From positions 1-64,000 of the forward strand of contig VSDK01003911.1 of NCBI GenBank assembly GCA_009767595.1: DNA of 64,000 nt, written 5' to 3'. Made by a program: the position numbers and the translations under genes. Source of the stretch: Symbiodinium kawagutii. Lineage: Eukaryota; Sar; Dinophyceae; Suessiales; Symbiodiniaceae. The notes under the pieces are model-generated. The model saw only the letters and a list, made by a program, of their open reading frames with translations, was not told the DNA's origin and ran no database searches. How positions within the stretch are numbered: position 1 is the stretch's first letter; every line of letters begins with the position of its first letter. Of the stretch, positions 49,701 to 57,690 are shown one piece after another.

Positions 49701-52700
49701 GTTTAGCGATGGCTGGTGATTTGCCATCATTAAACATGGCTGGTAGCTTCTCAGGGACCTGGGAGATTTGTGTTTTGTCATTATCTCACCAAACATGTTC
49801 TGTTTTTGACCGTTGGATCTCCCATCGCCATCATTTGATACCACGAAAAAGTGACATGTTTGGTGAGATAATCAGAGCCTTCAAGAGCATTGAAGCAGCG
49901 CTGAGGTACGTTGAGGGGAGGTTTCGGGGTTGTGCTCGCAGGCTGATGATGTGGGGAATTCAAATGAGCGACCCAGAGGTAAGATGATGATAATGATGGG
50001 GGTAATAGTAATGGTTGATCATTTTCCAAGGGTGGTTGATGACACGGAATAGTAACCAACAATAATTGTCATTTCCCCAGTACTAGCGACTGGTTGGTCG
50101 ATTGGCTAGTATTTTTCATTATCATTACAGACCAATATCAACCACTAGTAAACCACTAGTTGACCACTAATTTACCACCAGTTAACCACTAGTCCACTAG
50201 TTAACCATGGTTAATGGTTATAGGGATGGCTCAACCACCAGCCACCAAGAACGGTGCCATAACCATCCAGCCGGAAGCCAGGCACAGCGGCAGAAGATGA
50301 GAAGTGGAGCCTTGCCTTCACCAGAGTTGGTTGGCGCAATATCAACGTTGGTTCAGACAGGTGTGCGTGGCGGGAAAGTATGTGCTGAACTGGACTTATC
50401 CGGAAAAGTATGTACATATTATATTATTTATTTATACATATATATATATATATATGTATAGATAAATCCAGCGATCTATCTACCTATCTATCTATCTATC
50501 CATCGATCTATCGATCAACCGGTAGTTCATACAGTCTCACAGTTCACCTTGCTCTGAGCCCCTCCTGTAATAGTCACCATGATCACCCAAAACCCTAAAC
50601 AAGTAGCAAAGAACGAATCATAGCCACACATTATGGTTTTGAGCCAAAGGCAACTACTAGTTCATTGCTGGTTAACTGATGCTAAATGATGGCTAACTCA
50701 TGGTTGGGACGAGCCGCAGCATGTGCTTCGGTCGCACGGTACTCTATCTCCATCGTCGGTTGGCCGAGCTTGGAGGCGAGCACTTAACGATACCTCGTTG
50801 CTCAGGGTGCACACCATGAGTATACACCATGGCTTGTAGACCATTAATTAGCAAGCGGCTTGTTTTCCGCGCTCATAGTCGTCATCATTCTTACATATCG
50901 CCCAATTGTGACTCTTGACGTGCGCATGTTGTTTTTGTCTGGTCGTTGTGTTGGGACAGGGTCGATGGTCGTGTGACTGATGGGGTGGGGTGGGGTGGGG
51001 GTGGGGTGGGGTGGGGGGGGGTATGTTGATGTTCAGTGCAACTTGTGCAGTGCGTGCATACCACGCGAATGCACGTGTGCCTTTTGTGGATGTTGTGGAG
51101 GTTGTGCACGTTGAGGTCACGTTGATCGTTGTGTTGGGACAGGGTCGATGGTCGTGTGGGGTGGGGTGGGAGGGGGGTATGTTGATGTTCAGTGCAACTT
51201 GCGCAGTGCGTGCATGCCACGCGAATGCACGTGTGCCTTTTGTGGATGTTGTGGAGGTTGTGCATGTTGAGGTCACGTTGATCGTTGTGTTGGGGCCGGG
51301 TCGATGGGCGTGGGGGGGGGCACCATCGTCAGACTTCACTGGCGTTGTGCTTGGGCAAAGCTTTGGCACACTTTTGAGAAACGCACGTCGCGCATCCAAA
51401 AAATGTTTCTCGCTGTGGCGCCGGCACACAGAGTAGCAAAATTGGTGACCAATTTTGAGACACATATGGCTTGTTTGAAACAAATGAACTTAAAAAGAAT
51501 GATCGTTTCGCCTCAGTGGCAAACACATTTTTTCCACCAGTGAAAACTTGTAGATCCATTTCGTGCGTCACTATAGGCGCGGTTTTCAACCCGCCGGGAT
51601 TAATTAGAAACCATGAATTGTAAGCCATGAATCATAAACCTTGAGTATTTTAACACATTTTAACCCTTAGTTGAATTATAATTCATGAATTATAAGCCAT
51701 GAAACAGTCTCTTGAGAGGGAGCAGTCAAAATATAAACCTTGAGTATTTTAACCATTAGTTGACTGTGTAAAATATATACTATTAATTAAAACCCACAGA
51801 TTCACCCTCCCATGCGGCGCCATCTCCGAGGATCGTTGGCGAGTTCAACTGCAGCTGCGTGGGCATCAGCCGCTGCCTGGCCGCCTACTGCAAGGACGAC
51901 ACGCCCAACGCCAGCTGGGACGACATCTCGGAAGAGGACAAGGCTGAGGCCTGCGAGGGGCCCTCGAAGTGGCAGCACTTCCATGGTGGCCGGTAGTGTG
52001 TGGTTGGGTAATCTTATGCTTAGGATGTGGTTGGTTGGTCATGATTATGATTGATATATGGTTGGGGGTGGATAGTACGTATGCTTTAGTATGTGGCTGG
52101 TGAATATATCATATCAATTAAGGGTCAGTGGTTGGTGACCATGGCAGCTAAGGTTGGTTGAGCGTGGCAGTACTGAATGGTTGCTGAAGATGTGAAATCA
52201 AATGTGTCAATGAAGGGGTACCCCGGACTTGTTGCCTAGAAAGCCTGACACATGTGCGTCTATCAATAGCTGGCTACCCTATTACAAATACAGGGTAGGT
52301 CAAGGGTTAGTTGTGGTGTATTCATGGTTGATTCTGGTGATAAGCATGGTTGAAGTCACACCCAATGAATTGCCTGTGGTTAGTGATTGGCTGGTGGATG
52401 ACGAGCCCACAATATACGTAATTAGATCAATTTGCCTGTTGACGAATCAACACCAACCAGCCAACGACAAATAAGCTAGCTAAGTTTGTGAAAATCAAGA
52501 AATTGGGGATACATAGGACATAGTTTTTAAAGATTGGACATCCATATCGATGAGGATTATTTTTTATGGACCTGCCAGGACCTGCCATTGCTATGTAACT
52601 CCGATCCCGTAGATATGATCCAAAAAAATAATGCTGTAATCAAACAGTATACAACAACATTGGCCATCGGATTCCACTGGTTTGGCGTGGCTTAATCCAT

Positions 52701-53184
52701 ACTTGTTTTTAGCCTATGCCGTTGGCCTGTGAACATCCCAACAGTTGGACTAGTCACTGGTCATTCATGGGATGTGAAGAGCCATGATATAGAGCGCTTG
52801 CTGCAGGCGTGCTGCCTGCGCTCACGTCGTCAACTTGTTTGCTGTTTTTTTCCGTCAAGGTACGATTCTCCTACGGTATGATCTACATGGTTTCTCTGAA
52901 ATGGGGGTACTCCCAAATCATCCAAAACCAATCATTTATAGTAATAAGCCAGTCATTTTGGGGGTTCTCCTGTAAGCAACCCCCATGCACCTCTCATCCT
53001 GCTTAGGCTAATAGAGAAGCATCAGTCGGCCTCAACAAATCGTCAGCTTGGATAAGATTGCTTCGAATGATTCATTTCTTCGGAGTTTCCCCTCCCGGGA
53101 AGCATAAGCTGCACCATGTTTGCTCAGGCCAAGAAGATGGGCGACCTCATGGGGGAGAAGGCCCTGGCCATCCTCTCCAAGTAA
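31420..53184 (+). CDS. ATP-grasp-like protein, 22-23 exon gene
   Basis: The exons listed separately join without a single phase conflict over 22 kb into a protein of about 480 residues ending in TAA. Segments include YDSIPMANGMI, FIIVRCNPGQIKADGGDQQ, VWPSPDVMEKMGAKDALCK, RVIKQNRGSSGEGIWIIK, QLVDQRFCPRIVEGELRY, VIHKKPKEGGISAVGGTGS, EPLPLWWTTDFINASPPG and IVGEFNCSCVGIS. The Lys of VIKQNRG with the following Gly loop, and the late acidic GEFN-C-S-C-VG, fit the layout of an ATP-grasp fold (ATP-binding lysine; E-x-N metal ligand). That is inference from pattern. From memory the order recalls uncharacterised bacterial Cj0069-type proteins; I could not check this. The N-terminal half has a Cys-rich piece (VCQGCTAKEACVIKAGPCPG) of unknown role. 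No substrate is assigned. An intronless gene is nested in one intron. Confidence 0.85.
31941..32014 (+). CDS. ATP-grasp-like gene, exon 2
   Basis: Only one frame is open: RPGTFRSGASTAEVKTAMEG then KTPE. The GC donor GAG|GCGTCG joins phase 0 to EIAAALKELP. The acceptor is GCAG|C, not the usual AG|G. Confidence 0.7.
32064..32158. mobile_element. Short inverted-repeat element, family B
   Basis: Left end ACCTGGCAATGGAAAATCCA; right end TGGATTTTCCATTGCCTGGT, almost perfect reverse complements. It begins 50 bases after exon 2 of the ATP-grasp-like gene. Confidence 0.9.
33019..33105 (+). CDS. ATP-grasp-like gene, exon 3
   Basis: Twenty-nine codons, EIAAALKELPADQLAKLKAQ then RVCQGCTAK. It is an amphipathic helix followed by C-x-x-C. 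GT donor. Confidence 0.85.
34578..34632. repeat. 27-bp two-copy tandem repeat
   Basis: ATACAGATTCATACTGACAG plus TTGG occurs twice in direct succession. Confidence 0.9.
34790..34881 (+). CDS. ATP-grasp-like gene, exon 4
   Basis: EACVIKAGPCPGPVDCSPLT then VVAKDYKGGT plus two bases. Four spaced cysteines with exon 3 could bind metal; this is inference. The GTCAGG donor gives K at the junction. Confidence 0.85.
37703..37740 (+). CDS. ATP-grasp-like gene, exon 5
   Basis: A 38-nt exon, YDSIPMANGMIN, with one base overhang at each end. GC donor. Confidence 0.85.
38438..38495 (+). CDS. ATP-grasp-like gene, exon 6
   Basis: Encodes GMSCQLIHYTHEEHDTFF with two-base overhangs. The GC donor avoids an in-frame TGA twelve bases further on. 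Confidence 0.9.
39143..39197 (+). CDS. ATP-grasp-like gene, exon 7
   Basis: Encodes VCKNFNFIIVRCNPGQIK. The first base completes Lys with exon 6. GC donor, phase 0. Confidence 0.9.
40499..40580. repeat. CCCCTGGGTGTACCAA tandem repeat
   Basis: About five degenerate 14-16-base units end 25 bases before the exon 8 acceptor of the ATP-grasp-like gene. Confidence 0.85.
40605..40694 (+). CDS. ATP-grasp-like gene, exon 8
   Basis: Thirty codons, ADGGDQQKFDDGMRELRKAG then IQVWPSPDVM, preceded by CTCCAG|G. Strongly GC-rich at third positions. GC donor. Confidence 0.95.
41116..41204 (+). CDS. ATP-grasp-like gene, exon 9
   Basis: Encodes EKMGAKDALCKVATMNIGLE then DTLAYYTPE plus two bases. An alternative AG six bases later would drop E-K. 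GC donor. Confidence 0.9.
41692..41768 (+). CDS. ATP-grasp-like gene, exon 10, nucleotide-binding motif
   Basis: Encodes FAAGFKKTMAFQPRVIKQNR then GSSGE. The V-I-K-Q-N-R-G-x-x-G-E-G string resembles the ATP-grasp lysine and glycine loop. GA donor (GAAG|GAATCT). Confidence 0.9.
41877..41979. mobile_element. Short inverted-repeat element, family A
   Basis: A decayed left end (TTTCTCCAAATAAGGGTACC) pairs with right end CCCCTTTTCTGAGAAACCAC. It occupies about 40 percent of the 264-base intron before the 26-nt microexon. Confidence 0.75.
42033..42058 (+). CDS. ATP-grasp-like gene, exon 11 (26-nt microexon)
   Basis: Encodes IWIIKLKE with a two-base entry that completes the Gly of GEG. It lies between two family A inverted-repeat elements. 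GC donor. Confidence 0.85.
42090..42196. mobile_element. Short inverted-repeat element, family A
   Basis: Left end GGTGGTTTCTCAGAATAGGG; right end CCCCTATGGCTTGAGAAACA. It starts about 30 bases after the 26-nt microexon. The core GGTTGGTTTATTACT matches other copies. Confidence 0.85.
42796..42861 (+). CDS. ATP-grasp-like gene, exon 12
   Basis: Twenty-two codons, ENYCKDYGERSCEDSEKLML then ME. GC donor, phase 0. Confidence 0.9.
43359..43388 (+). CDS. ATP-grasp-like gene, exon 13 (30-nt microexon)
   Basis: Ten codons, ANDNHEEEHT, very acidic. It completes L-M-E-A-N-D from exon 12. GT donor. Confidence 0.85.
44255..44285 (+). CDS. ATP-grasp-like gene, exon 14 (31-nt microexon)
   Basis: Encodes VAEFIEFCVN plus one base. 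Upstream sequence is also open, but TTTCAG|G and phase 0 fit the neighbours. GC donor. Confidence 0.85.
44590..44622 (+). CDS. ATP-grasp-like gene, exon 15 (33-nt microexon)
   Basis: Encodes TDKSGEWTSK, entering with two bases and leaving one. The following intron holds the nested intronless gene. GC donor. Confidence 0.85.
44926..45321 (+). CDS. Intronic open frame, 131 codons, doubtful
   Basis: Lies in the large intron after exon 15, upstream of the nested gene. The frame contains a run of plausible protein (RVVDFHVFYVQERTAGSS, AWPNAKDLYSSWAKGHRFAA). I recognise no domain and see no supporting signal. It may be a decayed gene fragment or chance. Confidence 0.2.
   Translation: MAHMKLQNGPRGFGPRPTSNQPHGGNRIPEHMRPRVRVVDFHVFYVQERTAGSSAVMQRKHIDLLRDDECDHGINLLQQAWPNAKDLYSSWAKGHRFAAWITPQVASQEQRCMGKLKRELTASANRQDASV
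45552..45745. repeat. TCA trinucleotide microsatellite
   Basis: About 64 units of TCA with few interruptions. It is open in all plus frames (poly-Ser, poly-His or poly-Ile). The poly-Ser frame runs into the nested gene, so an extended N-terminus cannot be excluded. Confidence 0.95.
45809..46645 (+). CDS. Intronless four-helix membrane protein, nested gene
   Basis: One uninterrupted 278-codon frame with strong coding character; no family recognised. An acidic N-terminus (MGDETCTVLLGNEDAVTKQI) is followed by four hydrophobic segments at about residues 55-78, 93-117, 223-241 and 247-265. A roughly 100-residue polar, helical loop lies between the second and third (WESRCRIALEPVLQNLDQLK). The C-terminus is basic, ending KKILD. 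I chose the ATG in context GCAGCCATGG; the upstream poly-Ser frame from 45527 would add 94 residues. Four helices recall Orai-type channels, but the first helix has no acidic filter residue, so I do not propose that. The gene lies inside an intron of the ATP-grasp-like gene on the same strand. Its lack of introns, in contrast to all neighbours, suggests retroposition or separate expression. Confidence 0.8.
   Translation: MGDETCTVLLGNEDAVTKQILQESDEALKRYRKISIEDPDHVHFELDLTVKESPLVSGLLTLVSVATFLAGFVATDFSGFQSDDWQGVHWICKWLYVCLLAYAEGSCLYIAICGTMACATHLRAANQLEGWESRCRIALEPVLQNLDQLKGKRLHTIEAVLRAVIHSNGDWSRSLALAGKAARGNMVYWEQKPSSTGSDGEFLLTIKDPVSIMGSNFGFNYLTDLSFPIAIWCFLSAQTLKALKGEPLHIVLSVALIVAFWLLKMGHSLHSLYKKILD
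46709..46750. repeat. Second TCA microsatellite
   Basis: About 13 TCA units lie 60 bases after the stop of the nested gene. With the upstream tract, they bracket the gene. Confidence 0.95.
47337..47417 (+). CDS. ATP-grasp-like gene, exon 16
   Basis: Encodes VGKYLEGGKDAGGQLVDQRF then CPRIVE. The acceptor is CCGCAG|G and the donor GC. Confidence 0.95.
47482..47592. mobile_element. Short inverted-repeat element, family A
   Basis: Left end AGTGGCTTCTCAAAATAGGG; right end CCCCTATTTTGAGAAACCAC. The core GGTTTATTACTAAAAATGAT matches the 13336 and 42090 copies. It is the best preserved copy. Confidence 0.9.
48094..48127 (+). CDS. ATP-grasp-like gene, exon 17 (34-nt microexon)
   Basis: Encodes ELRYNLIGDS, completing R-I-V-E-G-E-L-R. 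The upstream 60 bases contain a duplicated CCCAGGCCATGGGGAGCC. GC donor. Confidence 0.85.
48630..48709 (+). CDS. ATP-grasp-like gene, exon 18
   Basis: Encodes IGVIHKKPKEGGISAVGGTG then SIYTFY. The GC donor starts a 99-base intron, one of the shortest in the gene. Confidence 0.95.
48809..48870 (+). CDS. ATP-grasp-like gene, exon 19
   Basis: Encodes PDEPLFKSLTENFLKKDLPH. The GTCACT donor gives phase 0. The assembly gap lies in the next intron. Confidence 0.95.
48979..49246. other. Assembly gap (268 N)
   Basis: Unknown bases follow a run of G. The gap lies inside the intron between exons 19 and 20 of the ATP-grasp-like gene, so no coding sequence is lost. Frames that appear to cross it are meaningless. 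Confidence 1.
49600..49678 (+). CDS. ATP-grasp-like gene, exon 20
   Basis: Encodes VMPSLDLAEEPLPLWWTTDF then INASPP plus one base. GC donor. Confidence 0.95.
50282..50306 (+). CDS. ATP-grasp-like gene, exon 21 (25-nt microexon)
   Basis: Encodes TAAEDEK with two-base overhangs that make Gly on the left and Trp on the right. The GA donor (AAGTG|GAGCCT) is required by phase. Confidence 0.75.
50435..50515. repeat. TA and ATCT microsatellites
   Basis: A TATATA run (about 50436-50460) is followed by ATCT/ATCG tetranucleotides, in the intron before exon 22. Confidence 0.9.
50942..51315. repeat. G-rich tandem duplication of about 156-183 bp
   Basis: GTTGTGTTGGGACAGGGTCG starts units at 50945 and 51128, with a diverged third start at 51284. 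Each unit has a GGGGTGGGG tract, then TGTTGATGTTCAGTGCAACT and GCGAATGCACGTGTGCC. Units stay open on both strands, so long frames of 148 and 211 codons arise. I regard these as repeat artefacts. Confidence 0.9.
51437..51457. repeat. Perfect short palindrome
   Basis: CAAAATTGG-TGA-CCAATTTTG: nine-base perfect arms with a three-base spacer, inside an intron. Confidence 0.9.
51831..51948 (+). CDS. ATP-grasp-like gene, exon 22
   Basis: Encodes IVGEFNCSCVGISRCLAAYC then KDDTPNASWDDISEEDKAE. G-E-F-N-C-S-C-V-G is the candidate metal-ligand strand. GC donor, phase 0. Confidence 0.95.
52885..52988. mobile_element. Short inverted-repeat element, family A
   Basis: A decayed copy: ACATGGTTTCTCTGAAATGG on the left, and a worn right end ending CAACCCCCATG. 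The core TTTATAGTAATAAGCCAG matches the family. It lies in the last intron of the ATP-grasp-like gene. Confidence 0.7.
53128..53184 (+). CDS. ATP-grasp-like gene, terminal exon
   Basis: Eighteen codons, AKKMGDLMGEKALAILSK, then TAA. The acceptor is GCTCAG|G. Confidence 0.95.
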   Translation, partial: AKKMGDLMGEKALAILSK

Positions 53185-54532
53185 AATACCAAGGCTACTG
53201 CTGCACCGCGCGACCGCAACGTACCACCAGCCGCTGCCTGCCACATGATGAACTGAGCTGCACGCGGCGTGTTTCACCGCGAAGGGACGATTCGAGCCAC
53301 TGCAAATGTTGGCGTTTTTGGATTTCCATTCTGCGTGAGCCGTGATATTGTGCAGATTTAGTTGCGCATATGCACCATGTCAAGGGTATCTCTAGCCATC
53401 GTGAGGATGCCGTTTCTGATGGAGGACCATGAGGACCGTTCTTACTGGTTGGAATCATGACTTCTGCAGCTGTTACCTTGGGCCTCCAAGCGCAACAGCT
53501 GATCCCTGTCACTTCGTGGTTGAATATGGTAGATACTGGTTCCTACCATGGATATCTGTGGGTAATGTATCTACAGTGGCCAAACAGTGTCCTCTTCAAG
53601 TCTTTGCTTTGGGATGTGCCTGTGGTTTTCTTTGTGTTTACGGGCAAATGTAAATGTCGAGACGCTTGGTCAATGTAAACTTCCCAGCTGAAGGTTTGAG
53701 ACAGCTCTCTATTTTTCGGCAGTTCATGTGCTGGTGTGGTCAGCTGACCTCAAGGTAGCTCGAACGTTTCAGTCGCTGTAATGTCTTGTGCCAGCGCGAT
53801 CCGGAGCTTCCAAATGACCACTTTCCTCCTCCAAGCCTGAAATAGCCTGAGCATACCATTGGATACCATTGGCAGTTCGCAACTAAGTGTTCTTTTCTGG
53901 GGAGGCTGTCTGTGGAGAAGCTTAGTGCCCAATCAAGAAAACATGAATAGAATTGAGTAAAGGTGAATGACCATAGCTTTTTTTGTTGATTGCCTGTTTC
54001 TTGACGGCACCACTGTACACCGACGCGCACATGGGAATGGTCACAACCAACCATCAAAAAAAGTAGGTGAACATCCCAGCAATTCTCAACGAATAGTACT
54101 TTGGTCATTTATTGGATGTTCACTAGGGGGTACGGGGTAGTGCCCCAAGGCTCCAAGATGTATTGGGTTTGATTTGTTTGATATGTTTGGTCAAGCTTGC
54201 ACTGAAACTGAGAGAAACAGATCGCAATTGGAAAAGAATGCGTCTTTGCGTCAGCAGATGCTTGAAGCATTGTATTATTTTCGCGTGGCTTTCAGACAAG
54301 TCAAGACTCAATAAAGTGGATACAAGTACAAAAGGCCCATAGGCAGACAGGAAGGCAGTGTGCATGTCTGGGGGTAATCAATGTTGCAGAAGTCTATGAG
54401 CAGACCGGCGGGCTGACAAGCATACAGCCTACGCGCGTTTTTGCGTCTCCAAATCAATGGAAGGATTGGCAGTTAGGCAGCAAGGCTGGAGTTGCTTTGC
54501 CGGATGCAATGGGCGTTCTTGATTGTTGAAGG

Positions 54533-54640
54533 CTAGTTGGGGTTCTGAACATGTTTTATTTTCCCCAGTATTAACGGACGGTTGGCTGATTGGTTAATAT
54601 TGTCCATAAGGGGTTGAAACATGCTGAAACCACCAACCAG
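54533..54640. mobile_element. Short inverted-repeat element, family C
   Basis: Left end CTAGTTGGGGTTCTGAAC; right end GCTGAAACCACCAACCAG, with the internal GGTTGGCTGATTGGTTAATA. Confidence 0.75.
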
Positions 54641-54857
54641 AAGGTCTTGCTAAGATTGGTCTGTAGGCTGGCGTTATTGAAACCTGCTGGCAGACACTGG
54701 CAGTTGTGACCTAGCTTTGAAAGAGCTGTTCACGCACTTTTGGGGCATGCCGGCCAGCAAATTATATGTGTATTCAGACTTATGTATTACATGCCCCGTC
54801 TCCATCTACTATGCCTCAACTAAAACAACGCTAAACGCACTTATCAGCCATTCTGGG

Positions 54858-54970
54858 ACATGGTGGTTTTTCAAAATAGGGGTACCCCTCAAATCATCCA
54901 TCAGTAACCATGTATCATGATTAACCACCCATTCTGTGGGCTCCCCTATGGCTTGAGAAACCATCCCATG
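54858..54970. mobile_element. Short inverted-repeat element, family A
   Basis: Left end GGTGGTTTTTCAAAATAGGG; right end CCCCTATGGCTTGAGAAACC. It directly precedes the exon-like segment at about 55020. Confidence 0.85.
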
Positions 54971-55849
54971 ATTCTGTACTGCCAAACTCGTTCGATATGT
55001 TCTGCTCCTTCGTTCGCTGGCGCGGTTGCGGTGCGGACCTTGTGTGATGTGCAGCTGGTGATGGTGGGGACCAAGCCGTTGGGACAGGGGGCTTTGAAGG
55101 TGGCAACGGAACAACGAGACTGGCGATGCCAACAACAAGGGAATACGGCCGCCAGGATCGCTAGGGTTTATTTGGGTTTATTTGGGTGCAATGGATTGCA
55201 ATTCTGTGTGTGTTTGTTGATTTCATGTAGCCTTGAAAACAGGAACGGCCAGTTACTTGGAGTTACAACCAGGATTCAACTGGCGGGGGCATGCAGGGAC
55301 CACGTATTGTGGGTGATATGTGTTGATGTTGGTGAAGGCTAGGAAGGTAGAAATGGTCACAATGATCATCAGCGGATTCTTTTGTTTTTGGAAATGGCTC
55401 AGCCAAGCGGAGCATCAAACGAGAGCATTTGCGCAATTAGCCTGCGAATAATCCATCTCAATCCATCTCACACATCAGCACAGGGTCAGCGTTTCCGTGG
55501 AAGAAAACAGAACAAATTTACAAAACATGCGTGTTAGAGGGACAAGACTGCCCTGAGATTGCAAAAGATATCCAGATAAACCAGTGGTTGCACATGAAAT
55601 GTCCAGAATCTCATAACGTCAATGATTGTTTGATGTGTTTTGATTTTGGCAAACAAAAACATATCACAACTACTGTAGCAACTTACGGGCAAGCAAATAA
55701 TTCAAATGACCCGACTTTTCAGCGAAGCAAGTCAGCTAGGTTGGATGCTTGCACTATTCAACGGTCAGCTGGAGATGTTCAAAACCAATGGATCCAATGG
55801 CTGAGTTCCCACCAGACATCGGCGTCAGACCTCACTTGTGACTTTTGAT

Positions 55850-55869
55850 GGGACGCCCAATGGCGTCCC
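55850..55869. other. Perfect 8-bp hairpin
   Basis: GGGACGCC-CAAT-GGCGTCCC. No function can be assigned from position. Confidence 0.85.
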
Positions 55870-56039
55870 GTGCACTCCTTGCCTGCATGACCCGGACGAA
55901 TCCTGACTCCACGGGAGGACGAAGATAGTTTTCCCTGTGGAGGTCCGTGCTGAAAAATCCGAGCGAACAGGCGACTGTGGTCACCATGGTGATGGTGGTT
56001 GACTAGGGAATCGTCAGGGATATGCTAGGGCGGTTTTTC

Positions 56040-56131
56040 GGACTAGGGGTATCTTAAAATAGTTGGTAAATTACGAATCGTTTACATACAGGATGATCCG
56101 GGGGGTCCCCTATTTTGAGAAACCACCACGT
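56040..56131. mobile_element. Short inverted-repeat element, family A, left end worn
   Basis: The right end CCCCTATTTTGAGAAACCAC is perfect. The left end is reduced to GACTAGGGGTATCTTAAAAT. Confidence 0.7.
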
Positions 56132-57569
56132 GTACATATCATAAGGGACTACAATGGCATACACTGGTCGATGCTCCTTCGTGGGAGATCCGTTTCGGAA
56201 ATCAGCAGCTATAGCAAAACTGGTGGTGGGATATTGTTATGGAAACGAGATTTCCCAGACAACGGTCACGGTGGTCAAGTACCGCTAATGACAGGAGCAC
56301 CGGGTGTTTCCCATTTAGATGTGGGTGTGGCAAAACCCCAAACCTCGGGGTATCGGCAAACTATGACGGCTAGACCTATTGAGAAGCATGTGTTTAGTTC
56401 TTGGTTCCATGGAGCCTGACCATAGATGGCCGTTTCACTCAGGGCTTTCTGGACGGCTTCACAAAGAAAGGCATGTAGTGGAGCTATGTGCTGCCGGCTT
56501 CTCGCAGTTCCCAGCGAAATGCCAGCACCTCTTTGAATGGCTACTTATGTAGACTTCTTAGGTGTCCGATATGCGAAAGTGACTTCTTCGAGGTGAATTG
56601 ATGACCAGAATTGTAAGTTTGTTCTGCTGGATCTTCACTTTGATCAGAAATGCAACTCAGAAACAATTCCAACAAATTCTACCCGATCTAATCTAGTTGA
56701 AGAAAGATCGTGCCCCCTCTTTTCTGCAAAGGAATACTCATCACATCGGCCCCGCCTAGGTTTGATGTTTGAGTTGCAAGTCTGAGTGAGCTTACGATGT
56801 GACCATAGATACCTACAGATGCATAAGTATGCATACACCACAGCTATATGACGTGTTTGTTTTTTTCTCGGTATGCAGATTTTGCGGTGGAACACATTAT
56901 CTCATTGTCTCATTATATATGCTATCTCATTATCTATATTGTTGCAGTATTTAATTCTAAATAGACATATGTTTAGATTAGATATGTGATTCCACCGTAG
57001 TATACATAGTTTTATTGATCTCACATGAAAAGGTTACCACGACAAACACATCTCATGGACGAGTTGCATATACTAATCATTGAGAAGTTGCCCTTTGCCA
57101 CTAGTCACTTCCCCTTTCCTAATCATTACCTGCCATTACTCAGTTGCATACACTACCTACCTCCATAAGTTGCACGGTAGTAACTCACAAGTTACTACCT
57201 CCATTCGGCGGGTCAAAATCCTTAGTCCCCCTGCTTCCCCTATCATTAACCAGCAAGTTTTCCTTATGAACTCGTTAGTTATTATCCCCCCCAAAAAAAT
57301 CGGTTGGTTAACTGCTTGACCCACAGCCATTGAGTTGCTACCTTGCCTAACGCCAGTTTGAGAACCAATAGTTGGTCCATGTTGGTCCCCTAAACTTGAT
57401 TAGTTACTATCCCCATTTTCCCGTAAATCAATCAACCATACACCTACTATCCCCAAAAAATTGATGAAAATCCACTGGTTACCACCCCTGGATTTTCCTT
57501 ATGATCAACCATGAAGCCATCCCTCATAGCTTCACCACCAGGGCCTCCATGGCTGAACAGCGCCTCCAG

Positions 57570-57690
57570 GGCCCCGCTCCAAGGTGGGCGCCTTCATCCC
57601 CAAGGAGCTCCTACCGAAGCCGGAGGCGGCCAAGGTCCTTTGCCGCGTCAACGGGTGCCTTGACGCCGATGCCCCATCGGATTCCCCGAG
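57570..57690 (+). CDS. Unidentified gene 5, exon a
   Basis: The exon enters with two bases after CTCCAG|G and encodes PRSKVGAFIPKELLPKPEAA then KVLCRVNGCLDADAPSDSP. The GT donor leaves AG, which makes Arg with exon b. Other frames are less protein-like, or stop. Confidence 0.75.

Larger units (their letters stand above)
53185..57569. other. Intergenic or 5' intron region, no resolved gene
   Basis: Follows the stop of the ATP-grasp-like gene. One GC-richer segment (about 55020-55140, frame LCDVQLVMVGTKPLGQGALK) looks exon-like but does not join in phase to the next recognised exon. A perfect hairpin lies at 55850-55869. The other frames overlap on both strands and are not supported. Confidence 0.4.

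Noticed and set aside
50848..51483. Minus-strand 211-codon frame
   Set aside because: It is created by the G-rich tandem duplication and lies within a resolved intron.
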